A stretch of 64,000 nucleotides of DNA. It comes from Lentihominibacter butyricus. Its GTDB lineage: Bacteria; Bacillota; Clostridia; Peptostreptococcales; Anaerovoracaceae. Position 1 is the first letter of the stretch. Each line of letters opens with the position of its first letter. The translations under genes and the position numbers were made by a program. The notes under the pieces are model-generated. The model had not been told where the DNA came from and searched no databases. It was given only the letters and a program-made list of their open reading frames with translations. Where the stretch lies: assembly GCF_025567305.1 (NCBI RefSeq), contig NZ_JAOQJP010000002.1, forward strand, positions 62,001-126,000. Reading direction: 5' to 3'. This document shows, piece after piece, positions 41,753 through 50,816 of the stretch.

Positions 41753-42622
41753 TCAACCATTTGTTTCTGTATCTTCAATAAGATTTTTCTTTAGTGCCTC
41801 TATCGTATCTTGGTTCTTTCTTAAAAGTTCTAATTGCCTGTACGCTTTTTCTCTTAATATTTTCAGCCTTTCAATTTTAGGTACTTCCTGTCTTATCAGG
41901 TCTGCATTTGTATCTTCCAGATTGATAAGCACAACCAATTCTTCCGCTGAAGCAAAATCTCGGATATTAGGAGTTTTCCCTTTTATTCCTTTTTCACTTC
42001 TCCACTGTGCTGCTGTTTTTCCAAACAAAGCCATATTTAGAATATCTGCTTCTGAAGCATATGTATATGCCATTTCCTGCGGAGATAGTGTGGGAGTTAT
42101 CAAGAATTCTTTTACTGCATCTGTATGGATACGATAATTTATTTTTGAAAGTTCTCTCTTTACATCCCACCCAATCGCTAACCGATCTGCTTCGTCTTTC
42201 TTTAGTCGCTGATAATCTTTGATGATATAAAGCTTAAATTCCGGCGAAATCCATGAAGCAAACTCAAACGCTATATCCGTATGAGCATAAGTGCCGCCAT
42301 ATCGTCCTGATTTTGATACGATACCAATTGCATCTGTGGCTTTTATCCACTGCTGTGGTGTCAACGTAAAAGCATTATCTCCCGACTCTGCTTTAAACCT
42401 ATCGAATTCGATAGGTTTAAAATTAGGATTGTGAATCTGTTCCCACAATCCTAAGAATGAAATTGTAGAATAGTTACGCATCCAATTGGCAACTACAATA
42501 AAAGCATTATCCGGATTTTTATATTTAGCAATATCTGTAAGCGAAATGTATGCTTCCTCATTAACAACATCGCCCATTACTCTGATTTCTGTTCCGTTAG
42601 CATCTATTTTCATATTCTTCAT
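41753..42622 (-). CDS. KilA-N-domain protein
   Basis: 289 residues. Residues about 5-110 form a KilA-N domain (EAYISLTDIAKYKNPDNAFIVVANWMR, given by its ends at 24-50, and GGTYAHTDIAFEFASWISPEFKLYIIKDY near 110-138), a DNA-binding fold common in phages and mobile islands. The rest is helical with a coiled-coil-like C-terminal part (ERLKILREKAYRQLELLRKNQ). No enzymatic motif is seen. It is a single-gene unit with a strong promoter whose -10 box is covered by a perfect palindrome, so it probably regulates itself. It lies in the toxin-antitoxin island. Confidence 0.85.
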   Translation of the reverse strand: MKNMKIDANGTEIRVMGDVVNEEAYISLTDIAKYKNPDNAFIVVANWMRNYSTISFLGLWEQIHNPNFKPIEFDRFKAESGDNAFTLTPQQWIKATDAIGIVSKSGRYGGTYAHTDIAFEFASWISPEFKLYIIKDYQRLKKDEADRLAIGWDVKRELSKINYRIHTDAVKEFLITPTLSPQEMAYTYASEADILNMALFGKTAAQWRSEKGIKGKTPNIRDFASAEELVVLINLEDTNADLIRQEVPKIERLKILREKAYRQLELLRKNQDTIEALKKNLIEDTETNG

Positions 42623-42662
42623 ATTTTCTCTTCACCCCCTCATGTTATTTTTCAAATATACT

Positions 42663-42706
42663 CTATACTTGTGCTACAAGTATAGCACACACCATCTCTT
42701 AAACAA
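42663..42706 (-). promoter_or_regulatory. Promoter and palindromic operator of the KilA-N gene
   Basis: On the - strand: TTGTTT (42701-42706), a 16-base spacer and TATACT (42679-42684). CTATACTTGT-N3-ACAAGTATAG (42663-42685), a perfect 10-bp inverted repeat, includes the -10 box. Confidence 0.75.
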
Positions 42707-42770
42707 ATCCGCAGTTAAAATTTTACGTTAGTAATAAATTTCAATGTCTATTTCCTTGAAATACAACATA

Positions 42771-42808
42771 ATAAAAATACAGCAGGCAATCCTATAGACT
42801 ACCTGCCA
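42771..42808 (-). terminator. Terminator after guaA
   Basis: On the - strand GGCAGGTAGTC and GATTGCCTGC pair around TATAG (with mismatches), followed by TGTATTTTTATT. Confidence 0.6.
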
Positions 42809-42838
42809 TATAAAATACTCTGTGTAAAATTTTCAAAC

Positions 42839-44407
42839 TCACTCCAGTTCTATCGTCCCCGGCGGTTTCCCCGTGCAGTCGTACATCACGCGGTTGACGT
42901 GCTTTACTTCGTTGACGATCCTCGTAGTGACCTTGTCGATTACTTCCCACGGCAGGTGAGCCGCTTCAGCGGTCATGAAGTCGCTTGTCAGCACTGCGCG
43001 CAGTGCGACAGCATAGTCGTAAGTCCTGAAGTCACCCATGACTCCGACGCTTCGCATATTCGTCAGCGCCGCAAAGTACTGACCCAGTGTGCCTTCCTCA
43101 CCGTATTTCGGTATCAGACCGGCATCCATCGCAGCCGCGATCTCCTCACGGTAGATCGCATCGGCATCCTGCACGATCTTTACCTTTTCCTCAGTGACCT
43201 CACCGACGATCCTCACGCCGAGACCCGGTCCCGGGAACGGCTGACGGAACACCAGATATTCAGGTATGCCCAGCTCAAGACCCGCTTTTCGCACTTCATC
43301 CTTGAACAGCATCCTGAGAGGCTCTATGATCTCCTTGAAATCAACGTGATCAGGCAGACCTCCGACATTGTGATGCGACTTTATCACAGCAGACTTGCCG
43401 AGGCCGGACTCGATCACATCCGGATATATCGTGCCCTGCACCAGGAAGTCCACAGCGCCGATCTTTTTCGCTTCTTCCTCGAATACACGGATAAATTCCT
43501 CGCCGATGAGCTTCCTCTTCTGCTCAGGTTCAGACACACCTGCGAGCTTTTCATAAAAACGCTGCTGCGCATTGACCCTCACGAAATTCAGGTCATATTC
43601 GCCGTCAGGCCCGAAAACAGCCTCGACCTCGTCGCCCTCGTTCTTTCTCAGAAGACCGTGGTCAACGAACACACATGTGAGCTGCCTGCCTACCGCCTTT
43701 GACATCAGCACCGCCGCAACAGATGAATCGACTCCGCCCGAAAGCGCACACAGCACCTTTCCGGAGCCTACCTTTTCTCTGATAGCCTTTATCGTATCGT
43801 CTACAAACGATCCCATCTGCCAGTCACCGCTGCATCCGCACACATCTCTTACGAATGCACCGAGCATCTTCATGCCCTCCACAGTGTGCATCACCTCCGG
43901 ATGAGGCTGCAGTGCGTAGATCTTCCTCTCACGGTTTTCCATAGCCGCGATCGGGCATACCAGCGTGTGCGCCGTTACTGTAAAGCCTTCAGGCGCCTGG
44001 CTTATATAATCGGTATGGCTCATCCAGCAGATCGTTTTATCCGCAACATCTGCAAAGAGCCCGCCCTTGTCATCTATCTCAACTTCTGTCCTGCCGTATT
44101 CGCTGACAGGCGCAGTCTCCACCTTGCCTCCCAGCTGATGCGCGATCAGCTGCGCGCCGTAGCAGATCCCGAGCACAGGCACGCCCATGTCGTAGATCTC
44201 TTTTGAATACTGAGGCGAATCATCACCGTAAACACTGTTCGGACCACCGGTGAAAATGATCCCCTTCGGAGCCGCCGCTTTCAGCTCCTCGATGCTCATC
44301 GTGTAAGGATGCACTTCACAGTAAACGTTGCACTCCCTGACACGTCTGGCGATCAGCTGATTGTACTGCCCTCCGAAATCCAGAACTATAATTTTTTCAT
44401 GTTCCAT
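42839..44407 (-). CDS. guaA: GMP synthase (glutamine-hydrolysing)
   Basis: 522 residues. The class I glutamine amidotransferase half has Cys82 (GICYGAQ), His169 and Glu171 (HPEVMH). The ATP-pyrophosphatase half has the P-loop SGGVDSSV (223-230), and the C-terminal dimerisation domain ends KPPGTIELE. It makes GMP from XMP, glutamine and ATP. The gene starts 21 bases after guaB on the same strand, so the two form a guanine-nucleotide operon. A terminator follows it. Confidence 0.98.
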   Translation of the reverse strand: MEHEKIIVLDFGGQYNQLIARRVRECNVYCEVHPYTMSIEELKAAAPKGIIFTGGPNSVYGDDSPQYSKEIYDMGVPVLGICYGAQLIAHQLGGKVETAPVSEYGRTEVEIDDKGGLFADVADKTICWMSHTDYISQAPEGFTVTAHTLVCPIAAMENRERKIYALQPHPEVMHTVEGMKMLGAFVRDVCGCSGDWQMGSFVDDTIKAIREKVGSGKVLCALSGGVDSSVAAVLMSKAVGRQLTCVFVDHGLLRKNEGDEVEAVFGPDGEYDLNFVRVNAQQRFYEKLAGVSEPEQKRKLIGEEFIRVFEEEAKKIGAVDFLVQGTIYPDVIESGLGKSAVIKSHHNVGGLPDHVDFKEIIEPLRMLFKDEVRKAGLELGIPEYLVFRQPFPGPGLGVRIVGEVTEEKVKIVQDADAIYREEIAAAMDAGLIPKYGEEGTLGQYFAALTNMRSVGVMGDFRTYDYAVALRAVLTSDFMTAEAAHLPWEVIDKVTTRIVNEVKHVNRVMYDCTGKPPGTIELE

Positions 44408-44428
44408 ATATCAAAATCCTTCTCTCTT

Positions 44429-45937
44429 CTATCTCTTGCTGCTTCCCGATGTATCCTTCAGGATAACGTCATGCGCTCCGCCTTCCACGATACTTGTCGC
44501 AGAAACGACCGTGAGCTTTGCATTCCTCTGAAGATCAGGAATAGTCATGAGTCCGCAGTTGCACATAGTCGACTTCACCTTCTGCAGTGACTGCCTTACA
44601 TTGTCGCTGAGCGGTCCCGCATAAGGCACATACGAGTCGACACCTTCCTCGAACGAAAGCTTGCTGTCACCGCCCATGTCGTAACGCTGCCAGTTTCTCG
44701 CTCTGTTCGAGCCTTCTCCCCAGTACTCCTTGACATAACTTCCGTTTATGTTGAGCTTTGCTGTAGGCGACTCGTCAAATCTCGAGAAATATCTTCCGAG
44801 CATCAGGAAGTCCGCGCCCATTGCCAGCGCCAGCGTCATGTGATAGTCGTAAACGATGCCGCCGTCCGAACAGATCGGCACATACACACCGGTCCTGCGG
44901 TAATAATCGTCTCTGGCCTTTGCGACCTCGATGACCGCAGAAGCCTGTCCCCTGCCGATACCCTTCTGCTCTCTCGTGATACATATCGAACCGCCGCCGA
45001 TGCCGACCTTTACGAAATCAGCTCCGGAATCAGCCAGGAAGTTGAAACCTTCTCTGTCCACGACGTTTCCCGCACCGATCTTCACGCTGTCGCCGTACTT
45101 TTCACGCACGAAATCAAGCGTGATCTTCTGCCATTCAGTGAAGCCCTCGGATGAATCTATGCAGAGCACATCAGCACCGGCTTCGACCAGCGCCGGGATC
45201 CTTTCCGCATAATCCCTCGTGTTCACGCCGGCTCCCACGACATATCTCTTGTGCTCGTCCAGCAGTTCGTCAGGATAAGCCTTGTGAGTATCGTAGTCCT
45301 TTCGGAATACAAAGTATGCAAGTCTCTGATTTTCATCTACTATAGGCAGTGCGTTGAGTTTGTTGTCCCACAGCATGTCGTTGGCCTCTGACAGCGTGAT
45401 GCCCTCCTTGGCATACACGAGCTTGTCGAACGGAGTCATGAAATTGCAGACTTTTTCATCGAGCGGAGTCCTGCTGATACGGTAGTCTCTGCTCGTAACG
45501 AGTCCTATCATCCTGCCCTCAGGAGTTCCGTCCTCAGTTACAGCAGTTGTCGAATGTCCTGTCCTTCCCTTCAGTTCGAGCAGCTCGGCCAGCGTCTGAT
45601 CCGGCCTGATATTGGCGTCGCTCCTTACGAATCCGGCCTTGTGCGACTTTACCTTGCGCACCATTTCAGCCTGACTTTCGATGCTCTGTGATCCGTAAAT
45701 AAATGAAATGCCGCCTTCCTTTGCAAGAGCTATGGCAAGCCTGTCACCTGAAACGGCCTGCATCACCGCTGACACGAGAGGGATATTCATGCTTATCGCG
45801 GGTTCCTCCCCTTTTTTGAATCTCACGACCGGAGTTTTCAGTGATACGTTGTCCACTCTGCACTCTGTCGAAGAGTATCCCGGTACTAAAAGATATTCGT
45901 TAAACGTTCTTGATGGTTCGTCAAAAATATATGCCAT
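44429..45937 (-). CDS. guaB: IMP dehydrogenase
   Basis: 502 residues. The TIM barrel is interrupted by a pair of CBS domains (about residues 100-220). The catalytic loop is GIGGGSICITREQKG with Cys319, and the NAD site includes AGADVLCIDSSEGF. The flap region YWGEGSNRARN is longer than in the shortest bacterial forms. The enzyme oxidises IMP to XMP, the step before GuaA. ATG at 45935-45937 with AGGAGG upstream. The CBS pair suggests nucleotide-controlled activity. Confidence 0.97.
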   Translation of the reverse strand: MAYIFDEPSRTFNEYLLVPGYSSTECRVDNVSLKTPVVRFKKGEEPAISMNIPLVSAVMQAVSGDRLAIALAKEGGISFIYGSQSIESQAEMVRKVKSHKAGFVRSDANIRPDQTLAELLELKGRTGHSTTAVTEDGTPEGRMIGLVTSRDYRISRTPLDEKVCNFMTPFDKLVYAKEGITLSEANDMLWDNKLNALPIVDENQRLAYFVFRKDYDTHKAYPDELLDEHKRYVVGAGVNTRDYAERIPALVEAGADVLCIDSSEGFTEWQKITLDFVREKYGDSVKIGAGNVVDREGFNFLADSGADFVKVGIGGGSICITREQKGIGRGQASAVIEVAKARDDYYRRTGVYVPICSDGGIVYDYHMTLALAMGADFLMLGRYFSRFDESPTAKLNINGSYVKEYWGEGSNRARNWQRYDMGGDSKLSFEEGVDSYVPYAGPLSDNVRQSLQKVKSTMCNCGLMTIPDLQRNAKLTVVSATSIVEGGAHDVILKDTSGSSKR

Positions 45938-46070
45938 GGTTACCTCCTGCTTTCACTATCTACTTCAAACTATAATATTACATTTTATCGCAAAACGCGC
46001 TGTTTTACAATTTTAATTTCATTATTTCCGTAAATCTTTTCGCTTCCGAAAATGTCAAGTGATATTTGCA

Positions 46071-46117
46071 TAAAAGCCCCGGTGCCCGGGTCCCTTGATT
46101 TCCCTGGCATCGAGGCT
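46071..46117 (-). terminator. Terminator after the aspartokinase gene
   Basis: On the - strand AAAGCCTCGATGCC and GGCACCGGGGCTTTT form an imperfect hairpin ending in TTTTATG. Confidence 0.65.
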
Positions 46118-46128
46118 TTCTATGTACT

Positions 46129-47445
46129 TTACGATACGAATGCTTCGTATATCGCTTTTATGGCTTTTTCAAAATCTTTGTTCTCGACTCCGACGATTAT
46201 GTTCATCTCGCTCGAGCCCTGGTCGATCATCCTGATGTTGATCTTTTCCTTTGCAAGTGCTGTGAACAGTGCTGCCGATACGCCTGTTCTCGATGACATG
46301 CCGTGACCTACTGTCGCGATCAGTGCCATGTCTTCGAATACTTCGATGGTATCAGGCTTGAGCTGACGTGTGAATTCCTCCACAATCTCATCGAGCCTGC
46401 CGTCGATCACGTTGTTTTCGAGGACTACCGACAGAGTGTCTATACCACTCGGGATATGCTCGATAGGCACATCGAAATCCTCGAGTATGCCGGTCATCTT
46501 TCTGATAAATCCTCTTTCGCTGCTCATCAGGTTCTTGTACATCGCGATAACAGTGAAGTCCTTGCTTCCTGCGATACCTGCGATGATCTGTCCGTCTTCC
46601 AGCTTCGCAGGTTCTGCGGTGATTATCGTGCCCGGATCTTCAGGTCTGTTCGTGTTCCTGATGTTGATCGGGATATTCGCAACTCTTGCAGGATAGATCG
46701 CATCCTCATGCAGGACCGATGCTCCCATATATGAAAGCTCTCTCAGCTCTTTGTACGAAACCGTGCTTATCGGCTTAGGGTCCTTGACGATCCTCGGGTC
46801 TGCCATCAGGAAGCCCGATACGTCCGTCCAGTTCTCATACATGTCTGCACCTACCGCTCTCGCTATGATCGAACCTGTGATGTCCGAACCGCCTCTTGAG
46901 AACGTCTTTACAGAGCCGTCGATCTTCGAGCCGTAAAAGCCCGGGATAACAGCTTTCTCATGATTTGCAAGCTCCTTTTTGATAGCCTTGTCTGTAAGCT
47001 CTTCCATGAACCTGCCTTTTTCATCGAATTTGACAATCTTTGCAGCATCCACGAAATCGTAGCCCAGATATGAAGCGATTATCATCGCATTGAGGTATTC
47101 ACCTCTGCTGGCAATGTAGTCTGCCGATGCTCCCGCTTCAAGGTTTCTCTTGATCTCTTCGAATTCATGCTCGAGATCTATATCGACATCCAGATTGACC
47201 TCTACAGCCATGAAGCGGTCGCAGATCACCTGGAATATCTGTTCATAAGGGATTTTATGCTCGATATGGGTCTTGCAAAGATACAGAAGATCGGTGACTT
47301 TGCTGTCCTCGGAAAATCTCTTTCCCGGCGCAGAAACCACGACGTACTTTATATCCCCGTCATTCTCGATAATATTTCGGATCTTCTCTATCTGTAAAGC
47401 ATCCGCTACTGACGAACCTCCGAATTTTGCAACTTTAACTCCCAT
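46129..47445 (-). CDS. lysC: Aspartate kinase
   Basis: 438 residues. The N-terminal kinase motif KFGGSSVA (7-14) and the substrate loop FSRGGSDITGS are intact. The C-terminal third (from about 300) contains two ACT-like units (FTVIAMYKNLMSSERGF, DMALIATVGHGMSSRTG) that usually bind lysine or threonine as feedback inhibitors. It phosphorylates aspartate, the first step to lysine, methionine and threonine. Its position next to metK under a SAM riboswitch fits a methionine link, but a 167-base gap separates them, so co-transcription is only likely. No lysine riboswitch was found in that gap. Confidence 0.95.
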   Translation of the reverse strand: MGVKVAKFGGSSVADALQIEKIRNIIENDGDIKYVVVSAPGKRFSEDSKVTDLLYLCKTHIEHKIPYEQIFQVICDRFMAVEVNLDVDIDLEHEFEEIKRNLEAGASADYIASRGEYLNAMIIASYLGYDFVDAAKIVKFDEKGRFMEELTDKAIKKELANHEKAVIPGFYGSKIDGSVKTFSRGGSDITGSIIARAVGADMYENWTDVSGFLMADPRIVKDPKPISTVSYKELRELSYMGASVLHEDAIYPARVANIPINIRNTNRPEDPGTIITAEPAKLEDGQIIAGIAGSKDFTVIAMYKNLMSSERGFIRKMTGILEDFDVPIEHIPSGIDTLSVVLENNVIDGRLDEIVEEFTRQLKPDTIEVFEDMALIATVGHGMSSRTGVSAALFTALAKEKINIRMIDQGSSEMNIIVGVENKDFEKAIKAIYEAFVS

Positions 47446-47612
47446 TTCTAAAAAAATCTCCTTTCATTTTTCTTTCACAACATCAGCATGCCGTCTGAAG
47501 TCCTGACATGCCGATCGCCCCGCGGCTCTGTTATGCTGCACCATGAAACCCCGGCATACCGGCCGGCTGCAGCCTTTACATACCTGAATACCGCAGGCAG
47601 CCACGCACACTT

Positions 47613-48806
47613 TTAAGCTTCAAACGCAGCCTTGAGTGCCTCTGCCTTGTCTGTCTTTTCCCACGGCACATCTATATCTGTCCTGCCGAAGTGACCGTAT
47701 GCGGCAACCTGCCTGTAGATAGGTCTTCTGAGGTCCAGATTCTTTATTATTGCTGCCGGTCTGAGGTCGAAATTCTCTGCTACGATATCTGCGAGCTTTT
47801 CGTCCGAGACCCTGCCTGTGCCGAAGGAATCCACGAATATAGATACCGGTCTTGCCACGCCGATCGCATACGCGAGCTGTATCTCGCACTTGTCTGCAAG
47901 TCCTGCCGCAACGAGGTTCTTGGCAACGTATCTTGCTGCATATGCGCCTGAACGGTCCACCTTTGTAGGGTCTTTGCCGCTGAAAGCGCCACCGCCGTGT
48001 CTCGAATATCCACCGTAAGTGTCGACGATGAGCTTCCTGCCTGTAAGTCCCGAGTCTCCGTGCGGTCCGCCTATAACGAATCTGCCTGTCGGGTTGATGA
48101 AGTACTTCGTGTCATCGTCAAGAAGCGATGCATCGACAACCGGTTTGATCACGTGTTCCATCAGGTCTGCTCTGATCTGCGCCAGTTCCACGTCCGGATC
48201 GTGCTGTGTGGAAATAACTATCGTATCTATCCTCTTTACTTTATCATCTTCGTACTCAACTGTCACCTGTGTTTTTCCGTCTGGGCGCAAATATTTTAAA
48301 GTTTCGTTCTTTCTTACCTCTGTCAGCCTTCTTGCGAGCTTGTGTGCGAGGGATATCGGCATCGGCATGAGCTCAGGCGTCTCGTTGCACGCATAGCCGA
48401 ACATCATTCCCTGGTCTCCCGCGCCGGTCTCGTCAGCCAGGTCTGCTTCGTCCGGAAGCTCTCCGTCCTTGTACTCAAGTGCCTTGTCGACGCCCATTGC
48501 TATATCGGATGACTGTTCGTCTATCGCTGTAAGCACTGCACACACATTTCCGTCAAATCCGTATTCGCTGTGGTCGTAGCCTATGTCGCGAATGACATCT
48601 CTTGCGATCTTCTGGATGTCGATGTAGCACTCTGTGCTGATCTCGCCCATTACCATCGCATATCCTGTATTTACCGTAGTTTCCGCAGCAACTCTTCCCA
48701 TCGGGTCCTTCTCCAGGATCGCATCTACTACCGCGTCAGAAATCTGATCGCATATTTTATCGGGATGCCCCTCTGTAACTGATTCAGATGTAAATAATTT
48801 CTTCAT
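47613..48806 (-). CDS. metK: S-adenosylmethionine synthetase
   Basis: 397 residues, family length. The start MKKLFTSESVTEGHPDKICDQ is diagnostic, with the GAGDQGMMFGY loop and HGGGAFSGKDPTKVDRS motif intact. It makes SAM from methionine and ATP. A GGAGG lies 13 bases before the ATG, rather far. The transcript begins about 560 bases upstream and includes a SAM-I riboswitch with its terminator, then a repeat-rich stretch. Expression should fall when SAM is plentiful. Confidence 0.98.
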   Translation of the reverse strand: MKKLFTSESVTEGHPDKICDQISDAVVDAILEKDPMGRVAAETTVNTGYAMVMGEISTECYIDIQKIARDVIRDIGYDHSEYGFDGNVCAVLTAIDEQSSDIAMGVDKALEYKDGELPDEADLADETGAGDQGMMFGYACNETPELMPMPISLAHKLARRLTEVRKNETLKYLRPDGKTQVTVEYEDDKVKRIDTIVISTQHDPDVELAQIRADLMEHVIKPVVDASLLDDDTKYFINPTGRFVIGGPHGDSGLTGRKLIVDTYGGYSRHGGGAFSGKDPTKVDRSGAYAARYVAKNLVAAGLADKCEIQLAYAIGVARPVSIFVDSFGTGRVSDEKLADIVAENFDLRPAAIIKNLDLRRPIYRQVAAYGHFGRTDIDVPWEKTDKAEALKAAFEA

Positions 48807-48877
48807 TCTTACTTTCTTACCTCCATTTTTTAACTAATCCGTAATACCTTGCTGTTGATCTCGCGGTCGAGCTGCGT

Positions 48878-48970
48878 GGCAGCTCATTTTGCGGTAAAAT
48901 TGCACTGCAGCCGGGCTCCTTTCAGTCCCCCGGACTGCGCAATTCTCGCGTTTGAGCTGCGCGCCAAATC
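48878..48970. repeat. 93-bp direct repeat, copy 1
   Basis: Starts GGCAGCTCATTTTGCGG and ends GCGCGCCAAATC. It is itself an imperfect palindrome (AGCTCA ... TGAGCT at its ends, CTGCAG-CCGG / CCGGACTGC in the middle). Copy 2 at 49065-49157 is almost identical. Confidence 0.8.
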
Positions 48971-49064
48971 TCGCAGTCGCTTTCTGCCAAATCAGAGATT
49001 TGGGAAAGCTTTGCATGAGACCTTCCGCGAAATCAAAGATTTCGGGATAGGGCTTCAAGATTTG

Positions 49065-49157
49065 GGCAGCTCATTTTGCGGTAAAATTGCACTGCAGCCG
49101 GACTCCCTCCAGTCCCCCGGACTGCGCAATTCTCGCGTTTGAGCTGCGCGCCAAATC
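49065..49157. repeat. 93-bp direct repeat, copy 2
   Basis: Differs from copy 1 at only a few central positions (CGGACTCCCTCCAG instead of CGGGCTCCTTTCAG). Both copies lie in the transcribed leader of metK. Confidence 0.8.
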
Positions 49158-49176
49158 AAAGATTTGGGCAGCTCAT

Positions 49177-49209
49177 AAAAAAAATCTCTTTCTGAATCAT
49201 GAAAGAGAT
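49177..49209 (-). terminator. SAM riboswitch terminator
   Basis: On the - strand ATCTCTTTC and GAAAGAGAT form a 9-bp stem with an 8-base loop, followed by eight U. Confidence 0.88.
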
Positions 49210-49225
49210 ATGTTTCAACGTTTCT

Positions 49226-49353
49226 TCCCTCATCTTTCAGAATAATTCTGTAGGATTTAGCACCATCTATCTCTGTATGCAGCGTCTGCTGCCGCAAAGA
49301 TAAGGTTGCCGGGCTTCTTCGGGCCTAGTCCCTCCACCGCTCTTAATAAGGAT
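49226..49353 (-). ncRNA. SAM-I (S-box) riboswitch
   Basis: On the - strand the conserved core reads AAGAGCGGTGGAGGGACTAGG, CCCGAAGAAGCCCGGCAACC (split here for length), followed further on by GGTGCTAAATCC, AATTATTCTGAAAGATGAGG. These are the hallmark S-box blocks, with P1 formed by CCTTATT and GATGAGG. A terminator follows 17 bases later. It should turn metK off when SAM binds. Confidence 0.93.
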
Positions 49354-49372
49354 CTATTAAGTTTACTTTACT

Positions 49373-49400
49373 ATTATATATCAAATCTTTTTTCTGTCAA
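49373..49400 (-). promoter_or_regulatory. Promoter of the metK leader
   Basis: On the - strand: TTGACA (49395-49400), a 16-base spacer and TATAAT (49373-49378), directly before the riboswitch. Confidence 0.8.
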
Positions 49401-49531
49401 GTAGTTTAAACTAACTTGTGTATTTCTCTTTGCAGACTAACTCTTGCATTTCTCTCTGAAGCGCCTTCTATACTCCTTTAAAAGCACAATGCGCGACCGT
49501 TATCGATCACCGGGCCTCATTTTTTCCCGAC

Positions 49532-49559
49532 TTGTATTTTTCTCGAAATAAGGTATACT
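49532..49559 (+). promoter_or_regulatory. Promoter of the hypothetical gene at 49617
   Basis: TTGTAT (49532-49537), a 16-base spacer and TATACT (49554-49559). Confidence 0.55.
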
Positions 49560-49616
49560 TTCTTTAAAAGAAGCATTATTAATGTTAACACAATATTTAA
49601 AAACGAGGTATCCGAT

Positions 49617-50816
49617 TTGAGCAGACCTGAACTTACTGTCATAGAGGGCGGATTATCCGTTCCCGTAAGCAAAAGAGAAAAATATTTTGTATCAGCCTAT
49701 GTGACTGACACCAGACTCATGGGCGTACTTTCGATATACGCAAGATGGCGCCTTTCCGGAAGCAGCGACACAGAAGCTGATCTTCACCAGTTCTTCTATA
49801 TCGACTGTGAAGAGATGGGGCTGGAAACCTACAAGAGCATCATAGGAAACGACAGCGATGAACTGAGCTATATAGAGCAGGCGCTGATGGGCGGTCTCGG
49901 CGCAAAAAAAATAGATCTTGCCGAACGTCATCTTCGCGGCCTGCTGACCTATTACAAAAAATTCAATGAGCACAACAAGCTCCCCCTTCCCGAAAACTAC
50001 GAGGAATACAGCTTTATTTTCGAACCCGAGACCACACTGTCGCAGGACGAAGCCAGACTCATCATGCACAGGATATGCGGCGAGATCACGTCAGATTACC
50101 AGGCCATCAACTATTTTCTGATGAGATGTTTCGGCAGAGACCATATAGGCGCTGCCTACCTCGCAGAAAAAGGAGTGCCGCTTGACATATATGACAACTA
50201 CAAACAGGCGACTTTCTGCAAAAATGTGATCGACCGCGACCACGTGTACGAAGACGGTGCAGTTTCATATCTGTGCGAATCACTGATAGAGCACAACAGC
50301 AGCTATGAGACCGTGATAACAAAAGTGGTAGTGAAAGACCTGAGGATCGCGGCAGTCACTCACTGCTCTGGCTTTGCGGTAAGCTCCGCAGAAGCGGCGA
50401 TGATGCTCGCGAAACCCGAATTCGTGACGGTCTACGAAGTGCTGCTTTCCGAGGAAGACATGGAAAACAACATTGGTGAACTCACCGTCAACCTCAATAC
50501 GGTGATGTCGTCCCACGAAAACGGCCGCATGTTCATGGCGTTCAAAAAAAACAACGACCATGTGAACAGCCGCGTTTTCCGTCTCAGTAACGACGTAAAG
50601 GGCGTATACTTCCTGACTGACTACGGTCAGCTCATAGCGTCAGCATACACCCTTTCTGATATACGTTTTATGGAGAACAAACTCAAGGCAAGCCCTCTGG
50701 CGCCATTCCTGATGACTACCGCCAAGTACGAATTCAAGGAACCTGTCCTGTTCGAATTCATCCAGAGCGGATTCGAGGATTTCGATGAGTTTCTCGATTT
50801 TATAAGATATGAATAA
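49617..50816 (+). CDS. Hypothetical protein with a TTG start
   Basis: 399 residues from TTG at 49617-49619, seven bases after GAGGTA. The next in-frame ATG codons lie much further in. The protein is soluble and acidic with no signal or membrane helix. I do not recognise the family. It has helical N-terminal blocks (YIEQALMGGLGAKKIDLAERH) and a beta-rich C-terminal half (VKDLRIAAVTHCSGFAVSS, RVFRLSNDVKGVYFLTDYGQ) and ends DFDEFLDFIRYE. Its last 17 bases overlap the end of the convergent beta-lactamase-like gene. Such a tail-to-tail overlap can give paired antisense ends. Confidence 0.75.
   Translation: MSRPELTVIEGGLSVPVSKREKYFVSAYVTDTRLMGVLSIYARWRLSGSSDTEADLHQFFYIDCEEMGLETYKSIIGNDSDELSYIEQALMGGLGAKKIDLAERHLRGLLTYYKKFNEHNKLPLPENYEEYSFIFEPETTLSQDEARLIMHRICGEITSDYQAINYFLMRCFGRDHIGAAYLAEKGVPLDIYDNYKQATFCKNVIDRDHVYEDGAVSYLCESLIEHNSSYETVITKVVVKDLRIAAVTHCSGFAVSSAEAAMMLAKPEFVTVYEVLLSEEDMENNIGELTVNLNTVMSSHENGRMFMAFKKNNDHVNSRVFRLSNDVKGVYFLTDYGQLIASAYTLSDIRFMENKLKASPLAPFLMTTAKYEFKEPVLFEFIQSGFEDFDEFLDFIRYE

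Larger units (their letters stand above)
48807..49225 (-). other. Repeat-rich leader between riboswitch terminator and metK
   Basis: About 370 bases between the riboswitch terminator and metK. It contains two 93-bp direct repeats and several short palindromes such as CCAAATC-AGA-GATTTGG, CGAAATC-AAA-GATTTCG and CCAAATC-AAA-GATTTGG. No gene is supported. Confidence 0.65.

Noticed and set aside
47446..47612. Lysine riboswitch before the aspartokinase gene
   Set aside because: The spacer is too short and lacks the conserved L-box blocks.
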